Assembly: GCA_930633525.1 (NCBI GenBank)
Contig: CAKNFP010000001.1
Location: 2,210,001 to 2,274,000 of the forward strand
Length of the DNA stretch: 64,000 bases
Reading direction: 5' to 3'
DNA from: Hyphomicrobiales bacterium
GTDB lineage: Bacteria; Pseudomonadota; Alphaproteobacteria; Rhizobiales; Beijerinckiaceae
Shown here: piece after piece, positions 17,861 through 28,140 of the stretch
Layout of the letters: the number at the start of each line of letters is the position of its first letter
Position numbering within the stretch: the stretch's first letter is position 1
Program-made: the position numbers and the translations under genes
The notes under the pieces: generated by a model
Database searches by the model: none
Told to the model about the DNA's origin: nothing
The model's input: only the letters and a program-made list of their open reading frames with translations

Positions 17861-18927
17861 CAGCCGTAGGCGCGCGCCTGGGCGCGGATCTGCTCGACAT
17901 CGAACTTGTTGATCTCCTCGATCAGATCGTTGGTGTAGATCTTCGAGAAATCCTTGATGTCCCAACCGTTCATCTGCGCTTCGGTGGCGAATTCCTCCTC
18001 GCGGATGGCGCCCATCTTCACGTTCTGATAGGGCGGCTCATAAAGCTTGATGCGCCGGCTGATCGCCTCCAGCAGCGACTTCACCGCCTGCTCGGCGGAG
18101 GAGCCACGAGGTGCAGTTTCGGGATACATTTTCAGGAAGGCCTGCGCTCCCGCCGTCGGGTTCGCGAGCAGGAACACCGACGCCTTGGCCACAGAACGGC
18201 CATAGCCGATGAAGAGTGCCCTATCGGCGTCGATGCGCGCCCGTTGAGCCATCAAGAACTGGCCACCGACCATCGGCAGCTTATCAGGACGAGGCACCAT
18301 ATCGATCGCCATGCCAGCCGCCTCGATCTGACCGAAGCCGGTATCGTAATAGGCGAGTGCGTCGATCGCACCGCGGTCCAGCGCGACGCCCGCCGGGATG
18401 CCGTTGCCGACAGCGGTCCACTTGACGTCTTTTTCAGGATCGAGGCCGAGACTGCGCAGGACGTTCTTCGTGACCGGAAACTCGGTGCCCGCAAAGTCGG
18501 AGACGCCGATGTTCTTGCCCTTGAGCTCCGTATAGCTCTTGATCGCGGTGCCCTTCTTGACCGCGATGTCCCACTTATAGGGGTAGGTGTATTCGTAGAA
18601 ATTGACGGCGTTGCCCCACTCACCCTTCGACAGGATCGGCAGTGCGGTCGATGGCACGCCGATGCCGACATCGACATCGCCGCGATCGGTCGCGACCTGG
18701 ACATTGTTGTTGCCGCCCAGCGCCATACCCTGGACCTTGAAGCCCTCGGCCGCATTGTAGCCGAGCGTCTCACCAATCAGGAGGTTGATGAGGTTTGGAC
18801 TGATTGCCTTCTGGCCGAAGCCGACCTTGAGGGTCTTGGCGCCCTGGGCGAACCCGGTGCGGGGCGCCATCGTCAGGGCGGCGGCGAACGCGCTGCTCGC
18901 CAGAAGCCATTCTCTGCGTGTGATCAT
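17860..18927 (-). CDS. ABC transporter substrate-binding protein, NMT1/TauA-like
   Basis: About 355 residues from ATG 18927, with a Tat-like or Sec signal (RREWLLASSAFAAALTMAP, end near AQG). The mature protein has the NMT1/SsuA-TauA pattern: LKVGFGQKAISPNLINLLIG, then GGNNNVQVATDRGDVDVGIG and a GVSDFAGTEFPVTKNVL lobe. This type binds sulfonates, pyrimidines, taurine-like or aromatic acids in the periplasm. It follows its permease and ATPase genes (110-base gap), an order (ATPase, permease, binding protein) consistent with one operon. The ligand is unknown. Confidence 0.82.
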   Translation of the reverse strand: MITRREWLLASSAFAAALTMAPRTGFAQGAKTLKVGFGQKAISPNLINLLIGETLGYNAAEGFKVQGMALGGNNNVQVATDRGDVDVGIGVPSTALPILSKGEWGNAVNFYEYTYPYKWDIAVKKGTAIKSYTELKGKNIGVSDFAGTEFPVTKNVLRSLGLDPEKDVKWTAVGNGIPAGVALDRGAIDALAYYDTGFGQIEAAGMAIDMVPRPDKLPMVGGQFLMAQRARIDADRALFIGYGRSVAKASVFLLANPTAGAQAFLKMYPETAPRGSSAEQAVKSLLEAISRRIKLYEPPYQNVKMGAIREEEFATEAQMNGWDIKDFSKIYTNDLIEEINKFDVEQIRAQARAYG

Positions 18928-19036
18928 CGCCTTCTCTCCCTTGGAAAGTGCCCGATTCCCGGGCGTTAGTGAAAGCCGTAAAGCGGATCTGCATTGCTGC
19001 GCAGGCCGCTTTTTTGATTGGATCGCGTCTGCCGCG

Positions 19037-19909
19037 TCACTTGCGGCCGCGGTCGCCCCAATGGACGATCCTCGCCTCCAGCCCGCGGACGATGCCGTGA
19101 AGAAGGATGCCCATAGCGCCCAGGATGACGAGAGCGGCGAAAACGCCGGCAACGTCGGTCACGGCCTGCGCCTGGGTGATGACAACGCCCATTCCTTGCT
19201 GGGCGCCGAGGAACTCGGCGACGATGGTGCCGAGCAGCGCATAGACCACTGCCATATCGAGGCCGGCGAAGATGTAAGGCGCGGCGTTCGGAAGCTTGAC
19301 AATGCGATAGGTTTCGAAACGCGAGGCTGACAGCGAGCGCATCAGGTCGATGCGCTCCGGCTCGACGGCGCGCAAGCCGGTGAAGCTGTTGATCAGCATC
19401 GGGAAGAAGGCGAGCAGCGCCGAGATCGCGATTTTCGAGCCGTCACCGAAGCCGAACCAGATCACGACCAGCGGCGCGATCGCGACCTTCGGCAACGATT
19501 GCAGCGCGAAGGCGTAAGGCATCAGGAGCTTCTCGATAAGCCGGCTTTCGGCCATCAGCGAGCCGAGGACGAGCCCTAGGCCCGACCCGATCGCCAAGCC
19601 GATCGCTGCGTTCTTCAGCGTGCCCCAGAGCGGCAGATAATATCCGAGCGGGCTCGCCGGGCTGACCGCGATGCCGGAATATAAGGCGTTCCACACCGCC
19701 GAGGGAGCAGGCAGGATGTAGGACGGCACCTGAAGAAATCGCACTGCAAGCGACCAAACTGAGAACAGGATCACGATGCCGAGCAGCGTGATCACGGTAC
19801 CGTTGAAGCTGGTCCTTTCCTTGCGCTTGCCGGCTGCGGTCTTGGGCTTGAGTGTAGCTTTCCCGACCGGGACGGAATCTGCGACGATGCTGGGCTGAAC
19901 CTGGCTCAT
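19037..19909 (-). CDS. ABC transporter permease, TauC/SsuC-like
   Basis: About 290 residues with six likely transmembrane segments after a basic, Ala-rich N-terminus. The EAA-like coupling loop reads MRSLSASRFETYRIVKLPNA (about 205-225). WFGFGDGSKIAISALLAFFP is the family's hallmark segment. ATG 19909 overlaps the ATPase stop (TGATG); the upstream GTG at 19912 is an alternative. It forms the membrane channel with the neighbouring ATPase. Confidence 0.85.
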   Translation of the reverse strand: MSQVQPSIVADSVPVGKATLKPKTAAGKRKERTSFNGTVITLLGIVILFSVWSLAVRFLQVPSYILPAPSAVWNALYSGIAVSPASPLGYYLPLWGTLKNAAIGLAIGSGLGLVLGSLMAESRLIEKLLMPYAFALQSLPKVAIAPLVVIWFGFGDGSKIAISALLAFFPMLINSFTGLRAVEPERIDLMRSLSASRFETYRIVKLPNAAPYIFAGLDMAVVYALLGTIVAEFLGAQQGMGVVITQAQAVTDVAGVFAALVILGAMGILLHGIVRGLEARIVHWGDRGRK

Positions 19910-20721
19910 CACTCGTCTCCCTGGGCATTGAGCAGCCCGCGAATTTCCCTTGCGAGCTCGGGATAGGCAGGATGGCTGATGATGCTGTCGTTGGAGCGCG
20001 GGCGTGGGATCGGCACTTCGAGCTCGCGGATGACGCGGCCGGGGCGGGCCGACATCACCACGACGCGGTCGGCGAGGAAGATCGCCTCCGAGATCGAATG
20101 GGTGATCAGCATCACCGTCTTGCGGCTAGCCTGCCAGATCCGCTGCAGTTCGAGGTTCATGCGCTCGCGGGTGAGCGCATCGAGCGCGCCGAAGGGCTCG
20201 TCCATCAGCAGGACGCGCGGCGAGCGCACCAGCGCACGACAGATACCGGCACGCTGTTGCATGCCGCCCGAGAGCTCGTAGGGGTAGCGGTGTCCGAAAT
20301 CCTTGAGCCCCGTGACGTCGAGCAGCCGATCGACATCTTCCGCCTGCCCCACCTGCTTGCCGCCAACGCGCAGCGGCAGCGCGACGTTCTCGCGCACCGT
20401 GAGCCAGGGCAGCAGGTTCGCAGCCTGAAAGACGACGCCGACGTCGCGCGAGGGGCCGGTGATTGCCTTGCCGCCAAGAGCGGCTTCGCCGGTATCGTAG
20501 TCGTCCAGGCCGGCGAGAATCCGCAGCAGCGTGGACTTGCCGCAGCCCGATGGGCCGACGACGCAGACAAACTCGCCGTCCTTGATGTTCAGGTCGATAT
20601 TCGACAGCGCATGCACGCTGCCAGCGGCATAGGTCTTGTCGAGGCCGCGGATCGCGATGAGATCCCGTGGTGCTTGCGACTTCGCATCCGTGATCGGGTG
20701 GATTTGGGCGAGGGCAGCCAT
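19909..20721 (-). CDS. ABC transporter ATP-binding protein, TauB/SsuB-like
   Basis: About 270 residues. Walker A GPSGCGKSTLLR (about residue 52), signature LSGGMQQRAGICRAL (about 147), Walker B VLLMDEPFGALD and H-loop MLITHSISEA are all present. The family typically feeds NMT1-type importers. I chose ATG 20721, where homology begins. It lies 31 bases after the sialidase-like gene and overlaps the permease start. Confidence 0.88.
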   Translation of the reverse strand: MAALAQIHPITDAKSQAPRDLIAIRGLDKTYAAGSVHALSNIDLNIKDGEFVCVVGPSGCGKSTLLRILAGLDDYDTGEAALGGKAITGPSRDVGVVFQAANLLPWLTVRENVALPLRVGGKQVGQAEDVDRLLDVTGLKDFGHRYPYELSGGMQQRAGICRALVRSPRVLLMDEPFGALDALTRERMNLELQRIWQASRKTVMLITHSISEAIFLADRVVVMSARPGRVIRELEVPIPRPRSNDSIISHPAYPELAREIRGLLNAQGDE

Positions 20722-20752
20722 CGGCGTCTCCCTGTGATGGTTCTTGTTTGGA

Positions 20753-21955
20753 TCAGCGCTGCTGCGCCCAATCGGGCGAAACGCGGACGTGCTTGATGGC
20801 ACGGCGCCAATAGGTGAAGGCGATCTGGAGCTCGCCGTCAGGCGACTGCGTGATCGAGGGGTAGGAGAACTCGCGGTTCAGCCCATCCTTCGAATTGTTG
20901 GTCATGCAGTATCCGTCACCTTCCTCCAGATTGCGCCGGAGCGGCCAGGTGCGCCCGCCATCACGAGAGATCGCCAGCGTCATCGGCGCGCGCGGTGCAC
21001 CCCAGAATGCGGTCTTCTCGAAGATCGGGGCCCGCTCTGCTGCCGCCGCGGCCGGCTCGTCATCGGCGATATCGTCATAGAGTCCGGTGCGGCGGTCGGT
21101 GGCGTCGGCCTGGCTCGACGCATTGAAGACGAGCGCGATCCGGCCATCCGCCAGTACGGTTGCCTGGACGGAGGAATTGTTGTTGGGCAGTTCGGTCGGC
21201 TGGGGTGCGGACCAGTTCCGGCCGTCGGTCGACCGGCTGAGATAGATGGCGTCCGCCCAGCGGCTGCGATAGAGCGCGACCAACCCGTCATTGGTCTTCA
21301 GCACATTCATATGCACGCAACCGAGTGAGCCCGGAACGATGTGCTCCGACCAAGTCCGGCCCTCGTCGGACGAGACACGCACCGCGCTGACGTCGCAGTC
21401 ACCGACCCATTTCTGGCCGGGCACGCTGACGCAGTGGAAGACCGGGATGACCCAGGCGCCGTCATCGAGCACCACCGGTGGCTGGCGCACGAACAGCCCG
21501 TGACGCTCCGGCGCTTCGAACAGCGTCTCGATCGGTCCCCAGCTTGCACCATGATCGTGTGAGACGCGTTTGCGCACCAGCGACGTATCTTGGTTGCCGG
21601 AGATCTGTGCGGTCCAAATCAACCAGAGTTCGCCCTTCGGCGTGGTAAAGAGGACAGGGTTCTGCTCGGAACGGCCGGGATCGTCGGAGAGCTTCTCAGC
21701 CTTCGTCCATCGATCGCTGCCCTTCGCGAGGCGGGAGAAATACGCAGAGATGTCCGGGATGCCCTCCTGCGTACCGCCGAACCAGACGCAAGCAAGGTCA
21801 CCATTGCCGAGCATGGCCAGATTGGCAGCGTGGTTTTGCACGCAAGGACTGGGAAGGTAGGCTTCCATACGTTCAGCATCGCCGTCGCGGGGATGCAGGA
21901 CGCCGGTCTTCTCGGCCAGCCCGGCGGGCTCGATGGTCGTTGAATGAGCGCCCAT
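20753..21955 (-). CDS. Sialidase-like (BNR/Asp-box) protein, probably cytoplasmic
   Basis: About 400 residues. Four Asp-box repeats are visible: SHDHGASWGP (about 135), SSDEGRTWSE (about 195), STDGRNWSAP (about 240) and SRDGGRTWPL (about 335), the mark of six-bladed sialidase propellers. Near the N-terminus NHAANLAMLGNGDLACVWFG resembles exo-sialidase-like BNR_2 proteins. There is no signal peptide, so it acts inside the cell or on an imported small substrate rather than on glycoproteins. ATG 21955 is preferred over TTG 21958; it overlaps the dehydrogenase stop. In this operon it may remove or rearrange a sugar-like acid. True sialidase activity is unproven. Confidence 0.72.
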   Translation of the reverse strand: MGAHSTTIEPAGLAEKTGVLHPRDGDAERMEAYLPSPCVQNHAANLAMLGNGDLACVWFGGTQEGIPDISAYFSRLAKGSDRWTKAEKLSDDPGRSEQNPVLFTTPKGELWLIWTAQISGNQDTSLVRKRVSHDHGASWGPIETLFEAPERHGLFVRQPPVVLDDGAWVIPVFHCVSVPGQKWVGDCDVSAVRVSSDEGRTWSEHIVPGSLGCVHMNVLKTNDGLVALYRSRWADAIYLSRSTDGRNWSAPQPTELPNNNSSVQATVLADGRIALVFNASSQADATDRRTGLYDDIADDEPAAAAAERAPIFEKTAFWGAPRAPMTLAISRDGGRTWPLRRNLEEGDGYCMTNNSKDGLNREFSYPSITQSPDGELQIAFTYWRRAIKHVRVSPDWAQQR

Positions 21956-23115
21956 CAATAGGCCTCCTCATAGATGGCGAGGATCTGGTCGCGGCTGATG
22001 TCGCGAGGGTTGTTGTCGAGGAGGCGGCGGATGGCATGGGCCTCGCTCGCCATGGCGGGTAGATCGTCACGCGGCACATCGAGCGCCGAAAGCTTCATCT
22101 CGCAGCCGAGATCGGCGCACCAGCGATGCGCGGCGGCGAAGACCTCCCGCTCGCGCGAAACGCCCTGGAGGCCAAGCGCCGAGAGGATCGCTGCCGTCTT
22201 CTCCGGCACTACCGGTGTGTTGAAGGCGAGAGTGTGCGGGAAGATCAGCGCATTGGCCGCACCATGCGCGATGTGATGGCGCGTACCGAGCGGATAGGCG
22301 ACCGCGTGGCCGGCCGCCGTGTTGATCGGTCCGAGGCAGAAGCCGCCATAAAGCGAGGCGAGCGAGAGCCCAGCGCGCGCCTCGATGTCCGAGCCGTCCC
22401 GTATGGCGCGGTCGAGGAAACGCCCGACGAGCCTGACGCCCTCCAGCGCATACATGTCGATCAGCGGATGGGCCTTCCTGCTGGTGAAAGCCTCGACGCA
22501 ATGTGCCATCGCGTCGACGCCGGTGGCAGCAGTGACCCGTGCGGGCACGGTCAGCGTCAGCGCGGGATCGATGATCGCGATATCGGCGAGCATGTGCAGG
22601 CTCTGCACCGCGAGCTTGTTCCGCGTCGCCGGATCAGTCACGAGCGCGCGGGTGCCAGCTTCCGAGCCGGTGCCGGAGGTGGTGGGCACCTGCATCAGCG
22701 CGGCGCCCTTACGCGCGACCTTCTCCGGCCCGACGACTTCGTGAAGCGTCTGGCCCGAACCCGGCAAGACAGCGACGAGCTTGGCGAGGTCCATGGCGCT
22801 GCCGCCACCGAAGCCGATGACGAGATCGGGCTTTACCTGCTCGGCTAGCGCCAGCGCCGCTTCGAGATTGGGCGCGTCCGGCTCCGGCTTTACCGTGCCG
22901 AAGACCGTGACCTCGCCCTTCAGTTCCAGCACGTCGACACGGGTCGCGTTGAATACGTCGGCGACGACGAGGATGCGCCGGAAGCCCTGCGCGGCCGCCC
23001 AGCGGCCGGCGATGGGGGCAGTACCGGCGCCAAACTCGATGATGGGAGGGCGCTGGATCGTGATTGAGGTCGCAAGATTCGTTGTTGCGAGCGGTTCGCT
23101 CGTATGGATGTTCAT
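21955..23115 (-). CDS. Iron-containing alcohol dehydrogenase (maleylacetate reductase-like superfamily)
   Basis: 386 residues. NAD-binding GFGGGSAMDLAKL (about 100), TTSGTGSEAGTRALVTD (about 145) and metal-ligand regions VDAMAHCVEAF (about 200) and AVAYPLGTRHHIAHGAANAL (about 270) are intact. Such group III dehydrogenases act on short alcohols, 4-hydroxybutyrate-like or sugar acids. The gene is 12 bases downstream of the PdxA-like gene and overlaps the sialidase-like gene. It may oxidise a hydroxy acid in the same route. Confidence 0.87.
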   Translation of the reverse strand: MNIHTSEPLATTNLATSITIQRPPIIEFGAGTAPIAGRWAAAQGFRRILVVADVFNATRVDVLELKGEVTVFGTVKPEPDAPNLEAALALAEQVKPDLVIGFGGGSAMDLAKLVAVLPGSGQTLHEVVGPEKVARKGAALMQVPTTSGTGSEAGTRALVTDPATRNKLAVQSLHMLADIAIIDPALTLTVPARVTAATGVDAMAHCVEAFTSRKAHPLIDMYALEGVRLVGRFLDRAIRDGSDIEARAGLSLASLYGGFCLGPINTAAGHAVAYPLGTRHHIAHGAANALIFPHTLAFNTPVVPEKTAAILSALGLQGVSREREVFAAAHRWCADLGCEMKLSALDVPRDDLPAMASEAHAIRRLLDNNPRDISRDQILAIYEEAY

Positions 23116-23126
23116 GGCCTGCCTCC

Positions 23127-24163
<1,037 letters not shown>

Positions 24164-24167
<4 letters not shown>

Positions 24168-25291
24168 ACTGCCACTCCGGCAAGAGCCGCGGGCTTTTCC
24201 GCGACGAGCAGTTTCAGGAGATCGGGACCGCCGAAGGCCCCGGATTTCGAGACGACCGAGATGCCATCCCAGCGGCCGCCGCGCAGGATCGAGCGCGGCA
24301 CGCCGGGCATGATCTCGCCGATGACGTCGAGGCGCTCGGCACCGAGCGCCTCACACAAGCCGCGTAAGGTTTCGCCGCCGGCGGCGACAAGCGTGCCGGG
24401 CCGCTCGAGCGTGGCGAGCAGATCGGCGAAGCGGGCTTCAATCTTAACGGCCGCCTGACGCCGCGAGATCCCCGCCGGCAAATCCACGCTGGCGAAGACG
24501 GCGCCGTCTGAGACGAGTCGGCGCGCGACCTCGCTATCAGTCTGCGATTTAGCATGATCGAGAAGCATATGAATCGGGCCGAGTTGTGCGAGCTGCCCCC
24601 GGATGACGTCATGCTCCGACCCGACCAGCCCGAGGACAGGTCGCGGCAGAGGCGTTCCGGCTTGATCGTCGCCGGCATGAGCCGCTCGCGCTAGCGACGC
24701 GGCCAGTCCCGCGCTACCGACCCAGAGAACGGCATCGAGTTCAGCGGCGGCGGCGACGATAGCATCAAGGTCGCCATCGGTTTCTGCATCCCAGAGGCTG
24801 ATGCCGACAGGCACAGGCTCTCCGGCGCGGATCTTCGTGACGTGATGGCCGGCGCGTTCGAGATCCCCGGCGAGGTTGGCCAGCACAGCGCGATCGCTGC
24901 CGGCCTCGCGAACATATTGCCGGCCGCTGCGGGTGATACGCCGCTGCGCCGGAAAAGCCGGCGCGACGATGCAGTAGGCGGGCTGCACGAGATTGAGGAT
25001 CGCAGCCATCTCCGCCGCTTCCTGCCCGCGCAGCAGGCTGTCGATCTTCTTGAAGGCGAGGCCCGCGCCCGACGCGAACAGCACCGACGCGATACCGGAG
25101 ACCGTGATGCCCGCCTCGTCGGCCGAAGCCTCCCGCGTGCGGCTGTCGATAGCGATGGCACCGGCTCCCGGCACCGCGCCGTGCCAGCGCACCGCAACCG
25201 GCGCGGCGGATGACGCAAAGGCGGCGGCGCTGTCGAGCGCCCCCGTCAGGTCGTCCGCGAGCAAGCGTAGGGGCTGCCGGCGCAGGTCCAT
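24164..25291 (-). CDS. Four-carbon acid sugar kinase (DUF1537/OtnK-DtnK family)
   Basis: 375 residues. The N-terminus RLLADDLTGALDSAAAFA carries the DDLTG motif of this kinase family. FKKIDSLLRG (about 84) and the C-terminal LVAAGGETLRGLCEALGAE with GVPRSIL match its two lobes. The family phosphorylates D-threonate, L-threonate or D-erythronate at the 4-OH using ATP. Its product would feed the overlapping PdxA-like dehydrogenase. Start ATG 25291 overlaps the aldolase stop (TGATG). Confidence 0.87.
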
Positions 25292-26058
25292 CAGCTGCCT
25301 TTCACCTCAGCGAGCAGCGAGCGGGCGCCGCGCGCGACGATGGTCGTGTCGTTGGCAATGCCGACGAAGTCGATACTCTGCGCGACGCGACGCTGCGCTT
25401 CCGCCTCGTTGTTGGTCAGGTAGCCAGCCGGCTTGCCGATCGCCTTCAGGCGCTTGAAGCCGTCGTCGATCGCGGCCTGTACCTCGGGAGCTTGCGTATT
25501 GCCGAGATGCCCCATCGAGGCGGCGAGATCTGCCGGGCCGATGAAGACCGCATCGACCCCATCGACCTCGGCGATTTGTTCGATCTGCGCCAGCGCCTCA
25601 GTCGTCTCGATCTGGACGATGACGCAGATCTCCTGCTGCACCTTGGCGAAATAGTCAGGGATGAGCCCGTAAGCCGCTGCGCGCGAAGAGCCGGAGACGC
25701 CGCGAATGCCATGGGGCGGGTAGCGGGTGTAGCTGACGGCGCGGGCCGCCTCTGCAGCATTCTGCACATAGGGGAAGAGCAGCGTCTGCGCCCCGAAATC
25801 GAGCCAGCGCTTGACCATGACCATGTCGTTCCACGCCGGACGCACAATCGGTTCAGCCGGCAGGGCCGCCATAACCTGCAGCTGCGCAACAATTTCGGAC
25901 GGCTCGTTAGGACTATGCTCGGTGTCGAGTAACAGCCAGTCGAAGCCGAGCTGGGCGAACATCTCGGTCAATGCCGGACTCGCGAAAGTCGAGAAGATGC
26001 CGAGCTGCTGCCGGCTCCCCAAATCGCGCTTGAAACGGTTCGTCCTAACGTCTGCCAT
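25291..26058 (-). CDS. HpcH/HpaI-family aldolase
   Basis: 255 residues. FDWLLLDTEHSPNE (about 38-51; His/Glu region), VRPAWND, GIRGVSGSSRAA and the metal-binding VQIETTEALAQIEQIAEVDG with FIGPADLAASMG (about 145-185) mark this class II pyruvate-type aldolase. It cleaves 2-keto-3-deoxy acids to pyruvate plus an aldehyde. It is the first gene of the long minus operon. ATG 26058 is used; a TTG at 26061 also exists. Its aldehyde product or substrate probably links to the downstream dehydrogenases. Confidence 0.87.
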   Translation of the reverse strand: MADVRTNRFKRDLGSRQQLGIFSTFASPALTEMFAQLGFDWLLLDTEHSPNEPSEIVAQLQVMAALPAEPIVRPAWNDMVMVKRWLDFGAQTLLFPYVQNAAEAARAVSYTRYPPHGIRGVSGSSRAAAYGLIPDYFAKVQQEICVIVQIETTEALAQIEQIAEVDGVDAVFIGPADLAASMGHLGNTQAPEVQAAIDDGFKRLKAIGKPAGYLTNNEAEAQRRVAQSIDFVGIANDTTIVARGARSLLAEVKGS

Positions 26059-26203
26059 CAATCACCTGCTGGTTTGGACCGGCGGCAGCAATGATTGGCG
26101 GTGCCGGCAGTCAATTGCCGGCTTGTCCAACGGTTGGACGCTTCCTCATCGCTTGCCTCTGTGGGCCGTCGCCATCGAAGCGCAACAGAGCGAAGATGTC
26201 AAT

Positions 26204-26299
26204 ATGTTGTAATTAGCCGGCCAAGACTTCCCGCAAAAGGCCTCACAGGCGCACGTTCGGCGTCATGTTGACCGATTTGTCAAATGTTGTAATATCAAC
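26204..26299. promoter_or_regulatory. Probable FadR-type operators in the divergent control region
   Basis: ATGTTGTAAT occurs twice, at 26204-26213 and 26284-26293, 80 bases apart. The second is part of the inverted repeat GTTG-N6-CAAC (26286-26299), directly before the regulator's ATG at 26302. The sites sit between the aldolase operon and the regulator gene, where an autoregulated repressor would bind both. Confidence 0.5.
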
Positions 26300-26301
26300 T
26301 C

Positions 26302-27033
26302 ATGGATGATCGAGTGACCAGCACGCCTCAACCGCCGTCTCCGCTGGTGCAGCGGGTGCACCATCAATTGCGAGCTCGCATCGCGTCAGGTGAATATGCG
26401 GCGAATTCCCGTTTGCCTGGGGAGCACGATCTGGCAGCGCTCTACGGGGTGTCGCGGCCCGTTGTGCGAGATGCATTGCGACGGCTGCGCGATGACGGAC
26501 TGATTTTTTCTCGCCAGGGTGCGGGTACCTATGTTCGCGGCACTGAGCCCGAACAGGGTAAGGCATTGGCTTTCGCTCCTGTCGGCACCATCGCCGATGT
26601 GCAGCGCTGCTATGAGTTTCGTCTCGAAGTTGAGCCGGCCAATGCCTTCTACGCAGCCAAACGTCGTAACGACGCCGCTCTTGCTGCAATCGAAAACGCG
26701 CTGGAACTCATGCGCGATACGACGCGTGCGCACGGTCACCGGGAGGACGCCGACTACGCCTTTCACATGGCGATCGCAGAGGCCGCGAACAACTATTTCT
26801 TCATGTCGTCGATGCAGGCGCTGAAGGACCACATCAACGTCGGTATGAAGTTGCATGGTCTTTCGCTTCTCGGTCCTGCTGGCGGCTTAGTTGGAGTGCT
26901 TGAAGAGCACGACGCGATCTTTGCTGCTATCCGCGATCGGCATGAGGAGAATGCGCGCGAGGCCATGCGCCGTCATATTCAAGGCTCTTATGATCGCCTG
27001 TTCGAGGGCAGGACGCTCGACCTTTCTCTGTAG
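26302..27033 (+). CDS. GntR-family regulator, FadR (FCD) subfamily
   Basis: 243 residues. The winged HTH is at about 10-75 (RLPGEHDLAALYGVSRPVVR, LRDDGLIFSRQGAGTYV). The helical FCD ligand domain is at about 95-235 (RCYEFRLEVEPANAFYAA, DADYAFHMAIAEAANN, VLEEHDAIFAAIRD), with His residues placed for a metal-bound carboxylate ligand. It is divergent from the aldolase operon and flanked by the repeated ATGTTGTAAT sites, so it probably represses that operon until a sugar-acid intermediate appears. Confidence 0.87.
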   Translation: MDDRVTSTPQPPSPLVQRVHHQLRARIASGEYAANSRLPGEHDLAALYGVSRPVVRDALRRLRDDGLIFSRQGAGTYVRGTEPEQGKALAFAPVGTIADVQRCYEFRLEVEPANAFYAAKRRNDAALAAIENALELMRDTTRAHGHREDADYAFHMAIAEAANNYFFMSSMQALKDHINVGMKLHGLSLLGPAGGLVGVLEEHDAIFAAIRDRHEENAREAMRRHIQGSYDRLFEGRTLDLSL

Positions 27034-27333
27034 TCGCGTTTCTGATTGCCGCAAGTCGGTCATAGACGCTCGACTTTTTTGCTGGGCGACAGCAGTTAGC
27101 TCAGTTGAAAAGCGCCAGAAACGGAAACTGGAACCTTGCCGAAAAGCAGACATTCGTCGGAGCTGAGAGTATCGTGTATGGTCCCAGATAGGACATCAGC
27201 CCGAGCTCCAACTGGGCTGCCAGCCGAATCCAGTCGCTACGCTGTGTAACACCGCGCCACCGCTCCGCACCGATTCAGTCAGTGAAAAGGTCTCCGAGCC
27301 TCTTTGAAAGCTTTGATTTCCTGGTCCTTAAAC
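27034..27333. other. 300-base stretch, nothing recognised
   Basis: It lies between the FadR-type gene and the broken ATPase. I see no convincing frame, repeat or terminator. Confidence 0.45.
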
Positions 27334-28113
27334 TCACCTTTGAAGTCTATCGGTCCGGGATCCCCCTACGATCGCCTGGCTCGACAAGGTCTCATGCAAA
27401 CCAGTGATATTCAGGGCGCCGGCCACTGCCTGCGGCGATTCCTTGTTCTCCACGATAACGATCTACAAGGCAGGATCTACGGCGGTAAGAGACTTCCAGA
27501 ATGCAGCTTCGATTCCCGCGTCGGCATGGCCGTCCTTTGGACCACGTTTCGGCGCACCGGGCCGGCCTTTTTTGTAGCTGGTTAAGGGCGAGTCAATCAG
27601 GACCATACCTGGGTAAGATCGGTCGTATCACTTGCAGTAGCGGAGCAGCCCAATTGTAAAGGCACTGTGGAGGACCGCGCGAACTCCCTTACCGTGAGAC
27701 TGTCGCGCTTGACCATCGACGATGATGTCGAACGCCTTCTGGTCAAAATCGACCCTTGGTTCGCCATTCCACTGCCATTCTTTGAGAACGGCCTCGATCT
27801 GAAAACATAGCAAGCGGAGCGCACTCGAGGGCAATGATTCCCATTCGCGTTTGGGGGCTTTGGTCCCATTAGCCCGCTCAAGATCGGATTTCATTGTCCG
27901 AAGCGCTTCTGCCTGTTCGTCGTCAGCTCTGCGTCCTTCGAGTTCGGCGCGTCCTACGACCAGCCGGTCCAGACGCGCTGTAGAGTCTCCTTCATCCGGA
28001 AGGCTCTGCACCGTCACTCGCCGAGCCGTTCCATGTCCTCGCCGCCTCGGCCCCCAGGGTCGGGCCAAGCGCGTCCTGTCGCTGCGCTTGCGTAAAACGC
28101 CCTCTCGCAGCAC
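27334..28113 (-). pseudogene. C-terminal wreck of an SMC/Rad50-like ATPase
   Basis: On the minus strand: LRLLCFQIEAVLKEWQW, VDFDQKAFDIIVDGQARQSH, GKGVRAVLHSAFTIGLLRYC, a frame change near 27628, then PGMVLIDSPLTSYKKGR (Walker B/D-loop), AAFWKSLTAVDPAL, an in-frame stop, and IVIVENKESPQAVAGALN, ending at TGA 27334. This is the end of large coiled-coil ATPases often found in defence or repair loci. The N-terminal Walker A half is missing; the upstream sequence is replaced by the next operon. One frameshift and one stop make it non-functional. Confidence 0.65.
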
Positions 28114-28140
28114 TGCTTTCAGCCGTCGTGAGAGCTCGAT

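Noticed and set aside
16658..17869. 403-codon plus-strand frame
   Set aside because: Antisense to two classical SDR genes with intact catalytic motifs.
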